The translations under genes and the position numbers were made by a program. The notes under the pieces were generated by a model that was given only the letters and a program-made list of their open reading frames with translations, had not been told where the DNA came from and made no database searches. Shown here piece after piece: positions 24,714 through 35,784 of a stretch of DNA of 64,000 nt. Source of the stretch: Rhizophagus irregularis (Eukaryota > Glomeromycota > Glomeromycetes > Glomerales > Glomeraceae); assembly GCF_026210795.1 (NCBI RefSeq), contig NC_089445.1:4030001-4094000 (forward strand), written 5' to 3'. Every line of letters starts with the position of its first letter. Position 1 is the stretch's first letter.

Positions 24714-25239
24714 TAGAACAGACTTTACTATGTAATAATGTATTAGTTGCTGTTTCCGGCAACATTTATTTCATTAAATAAAGTATACTTTTTATAACGA
24801 ATTTTGAAATAACGAATAAGAGAATAACACATCTCCAGCGTGATACGGGTTTTGAACCGAACTTTACTAATTAAATTCCGTACAACGTTTAACGAAGTAA
24901 GGTGTGCGAACATGCATATATAAAACGATCCTTTTATACTGGATTTTTTTTTTGAATTTTTATGAATATACCGAAGAATTTTTGCGAAACACTTTCAATG
25001 TAGTAGCCATATATAGAGATGGGCAAAATGCGATTTATCATGCACATGATGAAATATAATCAAATAATTTGTGCGCGTTTTTACAATGATTATTATAACT
25101 ATTTATGCTGTTATGCTGTTATGCACATGCGCATCATGAAATCACGTGCATCATGCGCATGATATGACTCCAACATGCGCATTTTGCCAAAATTAATAAA
25201 TAATGGATGTGTTCATGCTTCATATTTTATTTTACATTT
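24714..25239. other. Intergenic with a small TIR element
   Basis: 3' flank of the preceding gene, then the hairpin-rich element at 25021-25190. I see no coding sequence. Confidence 0.6.
25021..25190. mobile_element. Hairpin-rich MITE, hAT-like end
   Basis: GGCAAAATGCG (25022-25032) is inverted as CGCATTTTGCC (25178-25188). The left flank TAGAGATGGGCAAA matches what I know of hAT-type termini. Inside are several alternating ATGCGCATGATG / CATCATGCGCAT palindromes. No coding capacity. Confidence 0.5.
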
Positions 25240-26920
25240 TTTTTTTTGCTCCGGCTGTCTTTTAACAATACCGAAAGCCAAACCTGTAAAACTCTGTAAT
25301 AAACAACTTAATGAAGTCCCTAGGAAACGTAAATCTCTTACAGCAGCACAAAAGAAAAAAAGAAATTTGTTTGAAAAAAAAATTCTACTCCTTCCTTAAA
25401 ACAAAGAACTAGCTAATAATTATGAGGTTAGGGAAGGAATGATTATTGATATTTTAATAGAAGAGGACCGTTGGCTTGCTGTGGATCTTGATTCACATCA
25501 AGCTGGCTTGCGACGCGAAAAAGGATTACTTTTTCTATAATGAAGATGCTTTAACATTTTGGGTGGAAATGCAGCTGGTTTTATCATCAATAATAATATT
25601 CTTTCAAGTAAGACCTTGAAGCTCGCTTTTTTGTGTAAAGAAGATAAATTTAAAGGAATGGATGGGTTGACAATCTCAAAAAGCGACATAACCTTAAGAA
25701 ATACATTATGCATGGAGAAGCTGCAAATGACCTTGATACAATGCGTGAAGAATTCGTGGAATTTTTAAAAAACAGTTAATGCGTTAACCTTATTCTAAGG
25801 TAATATATAATTAAAAATTGGATGAATTAGGAAATACCATAGGTTCCCTTGGCCTCGGTCTTCGTAGTCGGAGCTACTGTAAAGACATCTTTAACTGTGA
25901 TGTGATAAAACAAGTCTTTTTGGAAAATGTAACCTAGTCGTACGATTTTTGACGGTCAAATTTCTGAACAAAACAGTCAAAAGACCGTGTAACTGTTTCG
26001 CTTACTTGCAATGCAACCGGGAGTAAAAAATTATGTCCGTTATTCATACACAAAACATGAAAACCTCCTGAGCTCTTAAAAACATCAATAAAAAAAAAAA
26101 GGTTGGATGCAGATTTTGATCTGGAATTAATGTCGAACCGAGAACACAAAGTCGAAACATTCTTCTTTTAGTCAATAATGTTTATAATATTACTCTGAAA
26201 TTTCTTCCTCCAAACACTACTGCACACCTCCAACCATGCGATCAAGGTAATATATGTAATTTCAAGGTAAGCTTCAAATTGTACAGAATTGGTTTTGAAC
26301 TCTAAGAACATTTAATCAAAAATATAAAATATTTTATACTTAGTTGTTTATTTTAGGTACAATACCTAAAGCTATATTTACAAATTCGAGTTAAAGCATA
26401 TGATAATTTTAATGAATAATAATTTTAATGAAATACGTTGCACGTGCATGGGATAGTTTTACAAAAACTATCATTGAAAATTGTTGGCTAAAGGTGGATA
26501 TTCTGTCTAAAGATGATAATGGAGACGATAACTGATAACCATGACGTGATGATGACTGTGCTGATACTCAAGTTTATCTTACACATATGAGGGAATTTGG
26601 AAGAGATTCAAAGTTGATTGATAAGCATGATCTTGAAAATTAAATTCTTTTACTGCTGACGAATTTATTCAATGTGGATAAGGATGAAATTACAATGGGA
26701 ATAATTCTTCCCAGTAATAATCAAGAAGAAGACAGAAGTAGAAAAGGTTCCATTACTCATAATGGAGCTATTGAATTTTATATAAAGTGATTTTTATATT
26801 TGGAGCCACAGGAATATACTTTTGATACGAAAAAAGTATTGAAATTTGTTAAAAAGCTAAAAGAAAGAAGCTTTTATTTCTGCAAGACAGACTAATCTTG
26901 ATAATTATATTAATACAATG
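25240..26920 (+). pseudogene. Degenerate Tigger/pogo-type DDE transposase
   Basis: Consecutive plus-strand fragments in shifting frames follow the order of a Tigger/Jerky-type transposase. These are a Psq-like helix-turn-helix start (RKRKSLTAAQKKKR, ELANNYEVREGMIIDIL), a CENP-B-type region (EEDRWLAVDLDSHQAGLRRE, FIINNNILSSKTLKLAFLC), a catalytic-core region (RVTVSLTCNATGSKKLCPLF, FLPPNTTAHLQPCDQGN) and a C-terminal part (ARAWDSFTKTIIENCWL). Stops and frameshifts separate them, so it is inactive. The GNAAGF-like and PPNTTAHLQPxDQG signatures make the family assignment secure. The element ends were not found. Confidence 0.8.
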
Positions 26921-26934
26921 GAGTAATATTATTA

Positions 26935-27905
26935 ATGTAATTAAGAGGCTTGATTTTCGTTACGTCTATATAAATGTCGAACAAGGAGAATGGAAAAAGT
27001 TTAGTGACTTGGAATTCCTACTTAAATGCGAATCAATTTTTATAGTTGATTAGAACTTCTTTCATGAAGTCTTATACCTCTATAAATAAATTTCAACCCA
27101 AGCCCTAAATCCAAAGCACCTATTACGAAATTCTTGTGCAATTACTGCAGTCGCTTCACTTGCCAAAATTGTTGCACAATTATGGACAGAAAATATCGTC
27201 AAAAATTCCTCATGAGGATCAAAATCTCGTGTAAGATATAGAAAGCGAGTGAGCAAAGAATGGATAGCTACATTGTTGATTGCTGGAACTCCCGGAATTG
27301 AAAGACATCATCCGTTCATCCTATTGTGCAAATACTCAAGGGTCCTTATGCTAGTGAATGAAAAAAATTGGAGTCTGCTATCAAAGTAAACAAAAATTAT
27401 GGTGATTATTGGCTTTTTCCAACCATTTTAATTACAAAATTTCAAGTAATGAACATGAGGTACAGAAAAGAAACTTAACGGTTGAAATCAATGATATGCC
27501 AGCTGGTGATAAAAGCGGTATCACTTAACTAATTAAATTATCAAGAAAACAAAATACTATCGTTTGCATCTGGAATGTTATCATCAACAAATAAAAGTCG
27601 TGAAGGCTCAATAATTATGACAATTGCAATAAAGTGTGAATTTACAATTTCGACCAATGGATGTGGACCAATACTCATATCCGTCAATTTTTGAACTTGC
27701 TATCCCGATAATTTATTATGATATTAATTATGATGAAACAAAGACATTAAACCAAAATATATTCTAGAAAACACTGTTGCCTTAGCGGAGATTACGGTTG
27801 GTAAAAAAATTGATGGACAAAAAAGAACTGAATCTTATGCTAAATCTACAGATTCATTTCTACTATTGCGCTATGCTCATGGGAGGCAGTATAATATCTA
27901 AGACT
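26935..27905 (+). pseudogene. Further degenerate coding remnants, origin unknown
   Basis: Plus-strand stretches of protein-like composition continue after the transposase with stops and shifts: RLDFRYVYINVEQGEWKKFS, NSCAITAVASLAKIVAQLWT, EWIATLLIAGTPGIERHHPF, and near 27770-27890 ENTVALAEITVGKKIDGQKR. I do not recognise the family. They could be the rest of a composite repeat or a second dead mobile-element gene. Confidence 0.35.
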
Positions 27906-28329
27906 AAAGCAATAAAGATTCATAATTTTTAATGGTATCATTTACACCTTCAGTTTTTCAGTCAACCAAAGCTTAAATAAGAGCTTTACGAAACAAAGTT
28001 CACGAACTTAACGTTCTATCAGCGGAAATTAGAATTTCTTTCGAGTCAATACATGTTAACCAAAGAATAATTCAGAATTTAAAAACAAGCATGTTGAAAT
28101 TGAAGTTTACAGTCAACTTCTGCGCAAAAAAAAATGTCAGTTTCTTAAACATAATGAGAAATATTTTTCTTCTGAAATATTTTTAGCGTACGATTTTTTA
28201 CTGTATGATCAGGTAGATTTCTTCGGTTGCATTTTTTGATTCAAAATGATTTTAAGAAGTAAAGCTGAAAATATATGTATGTGACATGAGTTATGACGGT
28301 AAACTGATAGATATAGTATTCCTGCAATA
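27906..28329. other. Intergenic, AT-rich
   Basis: No gene seen. The segmental duplication shared with 37692 begins at about 28330. Confidence 0.6.
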
Positions 28330-30753
28330 AACGAAAATAACACCGATGACATAAATCCTAATTGGCTAGTGTTACCTACAGAAATTTCATTACTTAGAAT
28401 GTATTCCGTTAACTGCCTGTGACCTTTGACGAGAATATGATAATTTGGTGACAGGCCATATCAGATTTCGTATTAATAAAGGACTAACAAATACTAATAT
28501 AGTGAATTTTTTTTTTTACTCATTATTTCATTGTACTGTACGATATATTTACGATAACCACGAAAATTAATCTATAATTTAAGTCATGTTGTCTACAAAT
28601 GATACGAATAAAAAATACATCATAATTAAGTATTCTATAACTCATATTTGTTTATGTCACAGTCATAACTTGGTACGTTAACTTCATCGTTTTCTGGTGT
28701 TTCTGATATTTCTAATGTTGTTTCGATTTCTTCAGAACTAAAAATTTCTGATACAACTAAAGGTTCATTATTATTGAGTTCTTCAAGTTCTAAAATTACT
28801 TGGCGAATTTCTGGTCTTGTATTTGGTTCATGTTGCCAACACTCTATTGAAATAAATAACGACAGTTAAAATTAGATTACGATAAAAATTCATAGTATAA
28901 CTCCATACTTACTTTTATACAGCGCAATAAATTTATGGTTTGTGCTTGGAGAAGGTTTTTCTCTCATACCCTCAAGGATGTTCGACTTGATTTTAATAAT
29001 TTCGAAAGGGGAATTATTTTTTGTTTCAAAATCAAAAGGCGACTTACGACTTGTTAATTCCCAGAATAATACTCCTAGACTATATATATCGGATTTTTCG
29101 GTTAAATCACACGAATGGTCTTTAAGAATTTTTGGATCCATGTAAGGAATTACGCCATATGCTTTTTCTTTTTTGTTGATAACCGATCCGTGAAGACGTG
29201 AACGTCCGAAATCTGCTATTTTTATCGAATGTTGATGTATTAAAATATTACCGGGATGCTAAATAAAAAATATTTTAATTATAAAAAAACATAAATTGGA
29301 AGCAAATATAATATTCTGTAATAACTTACAAGATCACCATGGATAATTTGATGACTATGTAGACACAAAACTGCACTTGCGATATCATTTGCAAATTTTA
29401 ATTGATCTTCCCATCTAAAAGTTGCAGCGTTTTCCCTTAAATACTCTCCTAATGTTCCACTATCCGCACATTCGAGGATGAGCGAATAATTTGTTTCGCC
29501 TAAAAAAGAAATACAGTATTTATAAGTGTTTGGACAGAGAATATTGGATTTTTCATTTCTAAACCAGATACTATCAGTAACTCGCACTTAAACATGGGAG
29601 TCTTACTAATATATTACTGTATACAGTAATGGTGAGAAGATATCAACAACGATAGTTTTTCAACTAGCAGGTTCTAGGATGTGTAACTGTTTTCCTAGCA
29701 TATTTATTTACATAAAAAAAAAAATATTATCTTTACCTTCAAGTGTCGTAACTCCACAAATTTTAATAATATTTGGGTGACAATTAACTTTTCCCATTAA
29801 ATAAACCTAGAAAATAATAATGTGAGATTTTATCTACAAATAAAAAAATGCTCATAAACAAAACAAACCTCATTAATAATATCATCCCTAGAACTATTGC
29901 GAAATCTTTTAATTGCATATGTTGTTGTTGTTTCCATCCATTTCGCGGTGTAAACCGAAGCAGAACCTCCAAAGCCGATAGTCTTAGAAAGATTCTTAAA
30001 TTCTCGATGATCATAATAATAAATTATCTGTGATACCTCGCCATCCAACAATATTTTTATCCCTTTTGTATCACTATCTTCGAGATGCAGCTGCTACAGT
30101 ATCATAAATTCAAAATTAACTTCACCATATTAATTAGAGGTGGTGCAGCATATACATTATCGACTTCCATATTTGGCGATTTGCATTATTTGGATTTGCA
30201 TTATTTGGATTTGTGCATACCCTTTCAAATGTACATCAAACAAAAATTTCCGCTGCGCCGGAAAAAAAAAACCATTTAAATATCGGGCTTTTTCGCTTTT
30301 TTCCCCTCGTCTTTCCTATGTGGCGCAGTCCCAAAGTCAACAAACTATATAGTTATTTTTAATAACTAAATAAAGTAAATTATGTGTTAATGCTGACAAG
30401 AAAACAAAAGAAACCGGAAAATAAAATAGTAAAATAATAGTAAATAGTCTTTCTTACTTTCTAAATTGTTGTAGATGATCCTCGTTGTTTACTTATTTAA
30501 ATTTGCTTCTTTGTTTCCACACTGGTGTTAAAGAAACAGAGCAAAAACAATACTCTAGTGGTATTAAGTTTCATATACGACCAAAAAAGTGTCTGAGGAA
30601 ATTTTTTTGTAACTTCAGAGAATAGATGACAAGAAAATCCCAGTCTAGAAATAATAGGTTTATGTGAACAAAAATATTTAGCCGACATTTTTTGGGGACT
30701 GAGGGGATATTGGAATGATGATCATTTTGGTGCGACAATTAAAACGTGCCGTT
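28330..30753. repeat. Segmental duplication, copy A (first part)
   Basis: Nearly collinear with 37692-40033, including coding exons, introns and both flanks. Small indels distinguish the copies; for example, a TTATTTGGATTTGCA duplication near 30177-30212 is present only here. Homology stops at about 30753 and resumes at 34066, where copy A continues to about 34600 (matching 40441-40942). Confidence 0.85.
28635..30093 (-). CDS. Protein kinase of the expanded fungal TKL-like type (copy A)
   Basis: Exons on the minus strand: about 30093-29869, 29806-29737, 29499-29330, 29258-28913, 28843-28635; about 340 codons with consistent phases. Kinase landmarks: glycine loop GFGGSASVYTAKW, ATP-binding Lys in TYAIKRF, alpha-C Glu at a splice junction (IINE), catalytic loop IIHGDLHPGNIL, DFG in KIADFGRSR, MDPKILKD, DIYSLGVLFWELTSRKSPF, and CWQHEPNTRP near the end. 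The catalytic His-Arg-Asp is His-Gly-Asp; Lys, Asp and DFG are present, so activity is plausible. An acidic tail (EELNNNEPLVVSE) follows. The first listed exon starts behind an acceptor-like TGTAG, so a start exon further upstream is missing; 34167-34255 is a candidate. Substrates are unknown. Confidence 0.78.
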
Positions 30754-32039
30754 AGAATAGATGATATAACTATGTATAGAAAGGATCTGTCAATTTTCAA
30801 GTTACTAGTTACTCAAGTGATACGATCATATTATATTGTGCTTGTGCGACAAAAAATTGCCAATTTCCGAATTAACGTGATCACAACTAGTCACGTAATC
30901 GTTGATGATGCAGATTTTGCTTTATTATACAACTCTCTGTTGTGCCGAAGAGCATGCTAAGTTAGTGTGGAACACCTGCCTGTCACGGTTTATTGGTTTA
31001 ATGGTATCAAACTGGCCATAAGGGAAGTAAGTGACGATCAATTTGTTGTTCATTTCGGTTTATGTTTAAATCTCTAATTTATTTATCCTATTTTATAGGA
31101 TGCTCATCATATACTCCGTTCTCGCCAAAAGAGCAACTGGCCGAAACATTGGGCCGAGAGAAATTTACATGACTTATGATCATGCTATTATTACGTAACC
31201 AGTTTAATACAAACGCTTTTTAACTCTTTTACCCTCTCAACTTTTTTCTGTAATCTCCAGTGAACGTAATTTGCATATTTAATTGGTAAGTTTTGGTTCT
31301 TGTTTCTTCAATTTTTTATATTTGATATGGCTGACAGTGCCTGACACATCTAATCTTGTTTTGGTCTACCTTTATTTTATAACTTTTCGGTTAATTTCTA
31401 CTTTGATTTCACTTTTCGGTTAGGATTCATTTTGTTTCTTGGTTATTATTTGATTCTGGGTTTCTTTTAATTATAAGTTTTTATGGTTTCTATTTTATTG
31501 ATTCTTTTAGCTTTTTTATTTGGTTCTCTTATTTTTGCTTCACTTTGATTTTGTTCAAATGATCTTTTATTTTTCATTTTGTTTTTGATTTGGTTCATTT
31601 AAATAACCCTTGATTTTGATTTGTTCCGTTTTTGGATTTTCCATTAGTTTTAAAATTATTTCTGTCAATACTTTCAACAAAATTAGTACAATTCTCCATT
31701 CAATAATAAAAATCTTAATCTTTTAATCATTCTTGTATTTCAATAATGATCATCATATTTCTAATTAAAATTAACTATAATTACTCAATGAATAAAACTT
31801 TAATAAATTTTATATTAAAATGTTTGGGTATTAGGCTTGAATCCATTATAAGACGAAAGTGTCCGTTCAACATGCAATGTCATTAGTATGATCATCTTTC
31901 CTCCGAATTCGCATATTTACCTGATATGACGGCAAGGAAAGTTCCCAATATTTATTTATTCACATGTAAAAAGTAACATACCTGCCATTCCTTTAAAGTC
32001 ATACACGCAGTGGACTTTGCAGGTACTTTATGTACATAC

Positions 32040-32330
32040 GTAGTGTCAGAAATTGATGAATTTATCAAAGAAACTCAACTCATAGCTGAGTCATATACGG
32101 AAAATTTTCTTGAATGGATTCCATTTGACAGATTCGAAAATATTGTTAGGATAAGGAGGATTTAGCACCGTTTATCGTGCAACTTGAATGGATAGATATA
32201 GAATATTATATTTTGACAATAATTTATACGAACAAAATGTACCATCACGTAGAAAACCAGTTACAGTGGCACTAAAAACTCTAAATAAATTTATGAAAGC
32301 CTCAAGTGATTCTTTATGAGAGGTACTGTA
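32040..32330 (+). pseudogene. Kinase N-lobe fragment with stop codons
   Basis: The plus-strand frame reads EFIKETQLIAESYTENFLEW, IPFDRFENI, then a glycine loop with a stop (G-stop-GGFSTVYRAT), a second stop at the expected Trp, and then RRKPVTVALKTLNKF with the ATP-binding Lys. This is the N-lobe of the same broad kinase family seen in this fungus, but of a different subfamily from copies A and B. It has at least three in-frame stops and no C-lobe. Confidence 0.75.
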
Positions 32331-32566
32331 TTTTAACAATTTTTTTGTAAAAAAACAATTAAATCGTATTTGACACATTTTAATTAATATAATAGAATTA
32401 TAATTATAAACGATTTTTTTTAAAAAAAAAACTTCCTAACCTTTTTTGCTATTTATAAAAAAATCTTTTGATGAATTTTTTGCTGAAATTTCTTTTCCAA
32501 ATATTTTTGTTATAGTTATTCCATCAATTCATTTATTTTTTCATATATTTTTTTTTAGAATTTTGC

Positions 32567-32868
32567 TAACTTTCTCTCTGGGAGATGTCACCTAGGTGAC
32601 ATCACCTGTACTAAAAAATAAAATTTATAACTTTTATAACTGGAAATTTTATTTTTAAAATGACGTCATCAAATTTAATAACTCCAGCGAACCCAAACCT
32701 TATCCTAATCCTAACCCCTAACCATAATCCTAATCCTAACCCTAATCCTAACCCTAATCCTAATCCTCTAACCCAATCCCTAACCCTAACTCTAACCCTA
32801 ACTAATCTACATGATTTAATTTTACGTAGGTGATGTTACCTGGGTTAAATCACATGGGGAGAAAACTA
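32567..32868. mobile_element. TIR element with a telomere-like core
   Basis: Imperfect inverted arms (CTAACTTTCTC...CTAGGTGACATCACCT on the left; the reverse of CTAGTTTTCTCCCC...CAGGTAACATCACCT on the right), each next to a TA, enclose about 105 bases of CCCTAA-type repeats with variants (32699-32803). A perfect 20-bp palindrome GATGTCACCTAGGTGACATC lies in the left arm at 32584-32603. It has no coding capacity. Confidence 0.65.
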
Positions 32869-33689
32869 GTCTTATACTTTTTTTTAATTGGTTTTTCGCT
32901 CGTTACTTCGATTTAAAGGCTACATATCGAGCTTACCACATGTAAAATGTGCAGTTAATAAATAAAATACCAATAAAACAATAAATCCTTGTGCTAGCGA
33001 AAAAAATAAAACACCACAGTTAAGTTCAACTATTTAGATTTTTACATAATCACAAATTGCGCTCCGAACGTAAAAATTTTTTGCTTCCTTTTTTACAGTT
33101 ACATAGAATTAAATTTTTATGCCGTTCAAACTATTTAAGTTTTGTCAATAGAAACACCGCATCTGATGAAATCCCAATGTCTTTTCTTCCGTAAATAAAA
33201 TTCTTACTAATAAACCTAAAAACGTGGGACGCAGATGTATTATGCAACACAACGAAGAAACGCGACCGTATGGTGCAATATACAAACGAAACGAATAAAA
33301 AAATTTTTAATTTTTTTTTTTTTTAAAAAAAACAATCGGAATTGTTTAATTTTTAGACAAATTGGACGAATTGTGGAACTTTTTTTTTCTTATTTTGTTT
33401 GTTCTTTACTTACTACTTGCTTTAATTAATCCTTCAGTTAATTACCATAATCTCCTTCCTTCACTCTAATTCTTTACTCTAATCTTGGCCATTTCCTTGA
33501 TTCCTAATCCTAATTTCTTCTCCTTATACTAATTCTTCTGATTTCTTTCTCTTACGCTATTAAATCCTGATTTCTTCCCTTGTATAATCCTTGTGATTTC
33601 TTTTCCTTACATTAATCTCTTATCTGATCAAACTTCCCTAACTTCTTCCTTTATTCTAATCTATATCCTAATCCTCTTATCGATTGATG

Positions 33690-33895
33690 TGGTGGAGGGT
33701 GGTATTACGGACTTACGGTGCGGTGTGGTGGTGTGATGGTGGCGTTGTTGAGAGTGTGATGTGGCGGTGATGTGATGGTGGTGACGGGCCGATGATGAAT
33801 TGATGATGGTGGTGAAGGTGGTGTTGAAGGACTGAAGGTAATGGTGAAGGTGGTGGTAAAGGCGGTAGTGGAGGAGGTGGCTGAGGATGGTGAAT
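33690..33895. repeat. GT/GGTG-rich minisatellite
   Basis: A strongly strand-asymmetric stretch of GGTGGTGATGG-type units. The minus strand is open but reads only Thr/Ser/Pro low complexity, so I treat it as simple repeat. Confidence 0.8.
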
Positions 33896-34166
33896 AGATC
33901 ATAACTCTTTTTGATCGTGATATAAATTTGGATTATCCGAAAGAATTTCTTTTTTTTTATTCGAAATACGGAATTATTTTATTTTGCTAATCTCAAGAAA
34001 GCTATAATGATGCAAAGATCTTTTTTCTTTTTTCTCTTTATTGCACTTTATGTCTCGAATTCGTATTAAACAATAAGCTAGATAGTTACACAAATTCGAT
34101 TTCAGTACAAAAAAATCTTTAAAATCTTTGACGAAAAAAAAAAAATATAATTGTGAATAAACTTAC

Positions 34167-34255
34167 ATGATCTTCAATTTGTAGAAATTGCGATTTGCTT
34201 TAGAAAGAACATGAAATTTTTCCGTTAAAATTTGATTTAACGTATATTGCAGCAT
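34167..34255 (-). CDS. Possible 5' exon of kinase copy A
   Basis: The minus strand reads ATG CTG CAA TAT..., giving MLQYTLNQILTEKFHVLSKA and then NRNFYKLKI, followed by a GTAAGT donor. The same exon is conserved in copy B (40519-40607) with mainly silent or conservative changes, which supports coding. Its phase (2) does not join directly to the first visible kinase exon, so an exon may be missing or it belongs to another gene. Confidence 0.4.
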
Positions 34256-34607
34256 TTCATTGGCCTTAAAGTCTCTGCATTCAATATACTGTAGCACAAC
34301 TTGAATCATTTATGCGTATGATCGTATACTATCAACAAATCAATGGTCGATCATCCAATCAGTATTAAAAAAATATTGCGTATTACAAGTTACTCTTTTA
34401 TTACTATTATTCATATTGTATCGTAGAGGATTCTTCCGTAAAAATTAAAATCACAACTTCACATATGTTAACCATTAGACACGGAAAGAGAGTATTCGAA
34501 TTATCTTGTAATTCTTCAAATATCGATTTATTGTGCCAGGAAAATAAAAGAACTCTATAATTTTTGCAGTAATAGAATGTTTGATAAAACTTTCAGGATT
34601 CTATTAG

Positions 34608-35392
34608 AATTTCTTCAAATTTTGCAAATTTGTTGTCAAATATATAAATCTTATGTATATTAAATTTCAGCCTTCTATCTTTCTTGGTTATCTCTCAATC
34701 GATTTTTTAATTTAATAAAAAAAAAATCATCAAAAATTTAAACTGTAAAAAATATATAAATTTCATAAAGCATTCAAAATTGAAGTTTATTAAAACTTGA
34801 ATAATTGTGGTTTGAGTTTATGCCATGTTAATTTCATTAAAAAAAATTTGACACTTTATTTTTCATTAGTTGTTGAGAAAATTGATTCATCATGATGATC
34901 GTAATCCCTTACTAATTTTCATTAAAAGAACTAAAATTCAAAATTAAACATAAAATAAATATAAAAATTATATAAATATATTTAATGTTTAGATTAATAA
35001 TTTTCAAAATATACAAATAAAAATTATTAATCCAAATATTTTAATGTGGTTAAATTTATCTAAATTTTAATGATTTTCGAGGATTTTTGAGTCAATTTTA
35101 ATTTTAATTTACTGAAAACTAACTGATTAAAATAGCAACAAATTTTTTTAATAAATTAATTATGGATATGCTTTTATGTTTATAATTTTTTATTATGGAT
35201 ATACAGGCATATTGGTAATTTCTGAGCACAATATTAAAATCTTTATGAAATTTTCATTTCTTAAATTTTTAAACGATTTTTTTTTCAAATTAAAAAATTG
35301 ATTGAGAGACAACTAAGTAAGACAAAAGGCTGAGACTTAATATACACAATGTTTACACATTTAACAACTAACTTGCAAAATTTGAAGAAATT
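34608..35392. mobile_element. 785-bp element with long terminal inverted repeats
   Basis: The left end AATTTCTTCAAATTTTGCAA and at least 110 following bases recur inverted at 35280-35392, ending TTGCAAAATTTGAAGAAATT. The arms are about 85% alike by eye, with shared landmarks such as TCAGCCTT and TTATCTCTCAATC. The interior is AT-rich and non-coding. Its left edge coincides with the end of the homology between copies A and B. Confidence 0.75.
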
Positions 35393-35784
35393 TCAATCAC
35401 TGGTTTTTTATTTTTTGTTCATTTTGTAATTCCGATTACTTTTTTCGCGAACTGTATTTAACCGAATTTCTGGTAACGGGAATCAACTTTGAATTAGGCA
35501 GTGTAACATTCCTATGATCACAATTTAGCCGATTAATATGTCCATCACAATAATTTATAGATTATGCTGGTTAGGATCTTATGAATTTTTTCGTTTATTG
35601 GACAAATATAAAATACGAAACAAGATTAGTCCTATCAACTGGTAGTATCAGAGTATCAGACAGTTATCGAAAACACTAACGATGATCACTCAGCCAGGTC
35701 TTGGTATTATGATGCACAACATATATATACTGCCTTAAAAACTTTTATCTGTTACAACTATCCAACATACAGCTATCCAACAAA
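35393..35784. promoter_or_regulatory. 5' flank of the membrane protein gene
   Basis: Moderately AT-rich, no gene. ACATATATATACTGCC (about 35710) is a plausible TATA-like element 75 bases before the ATG, followed by a repeated AACTATCCAACATACAGCTATCCAAC leader. Confidence 0.35.

Larger units (their letters stand above)
30754..34065. other. 3.3-kb segment present only in copy A
   Basis: Copy B has only about 400 unrelated bases (40034-40440) at this point. The segment contains a dead kinase fragment (32040-32330), a TIR element with a telomere-like core (32567-32868), pyrimidine-rich DNA (33430-33680) and a GT-rich minisatellite (33690-33895). No intact gene is visible; the 81-codon frame at 30715-30960 has no coding features. 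Confidence 0.7.

Noticed and set aside
30715-30960. 81-codon plus frame
   Set aside because: It crosses the junction between duplicated and inserted DNA, so it is a chance frame.
33705-33902. Thr/Ser/Pro minus-strand frame
   Set aside because: Product of the GT-rich minisatellite, low complexity only.
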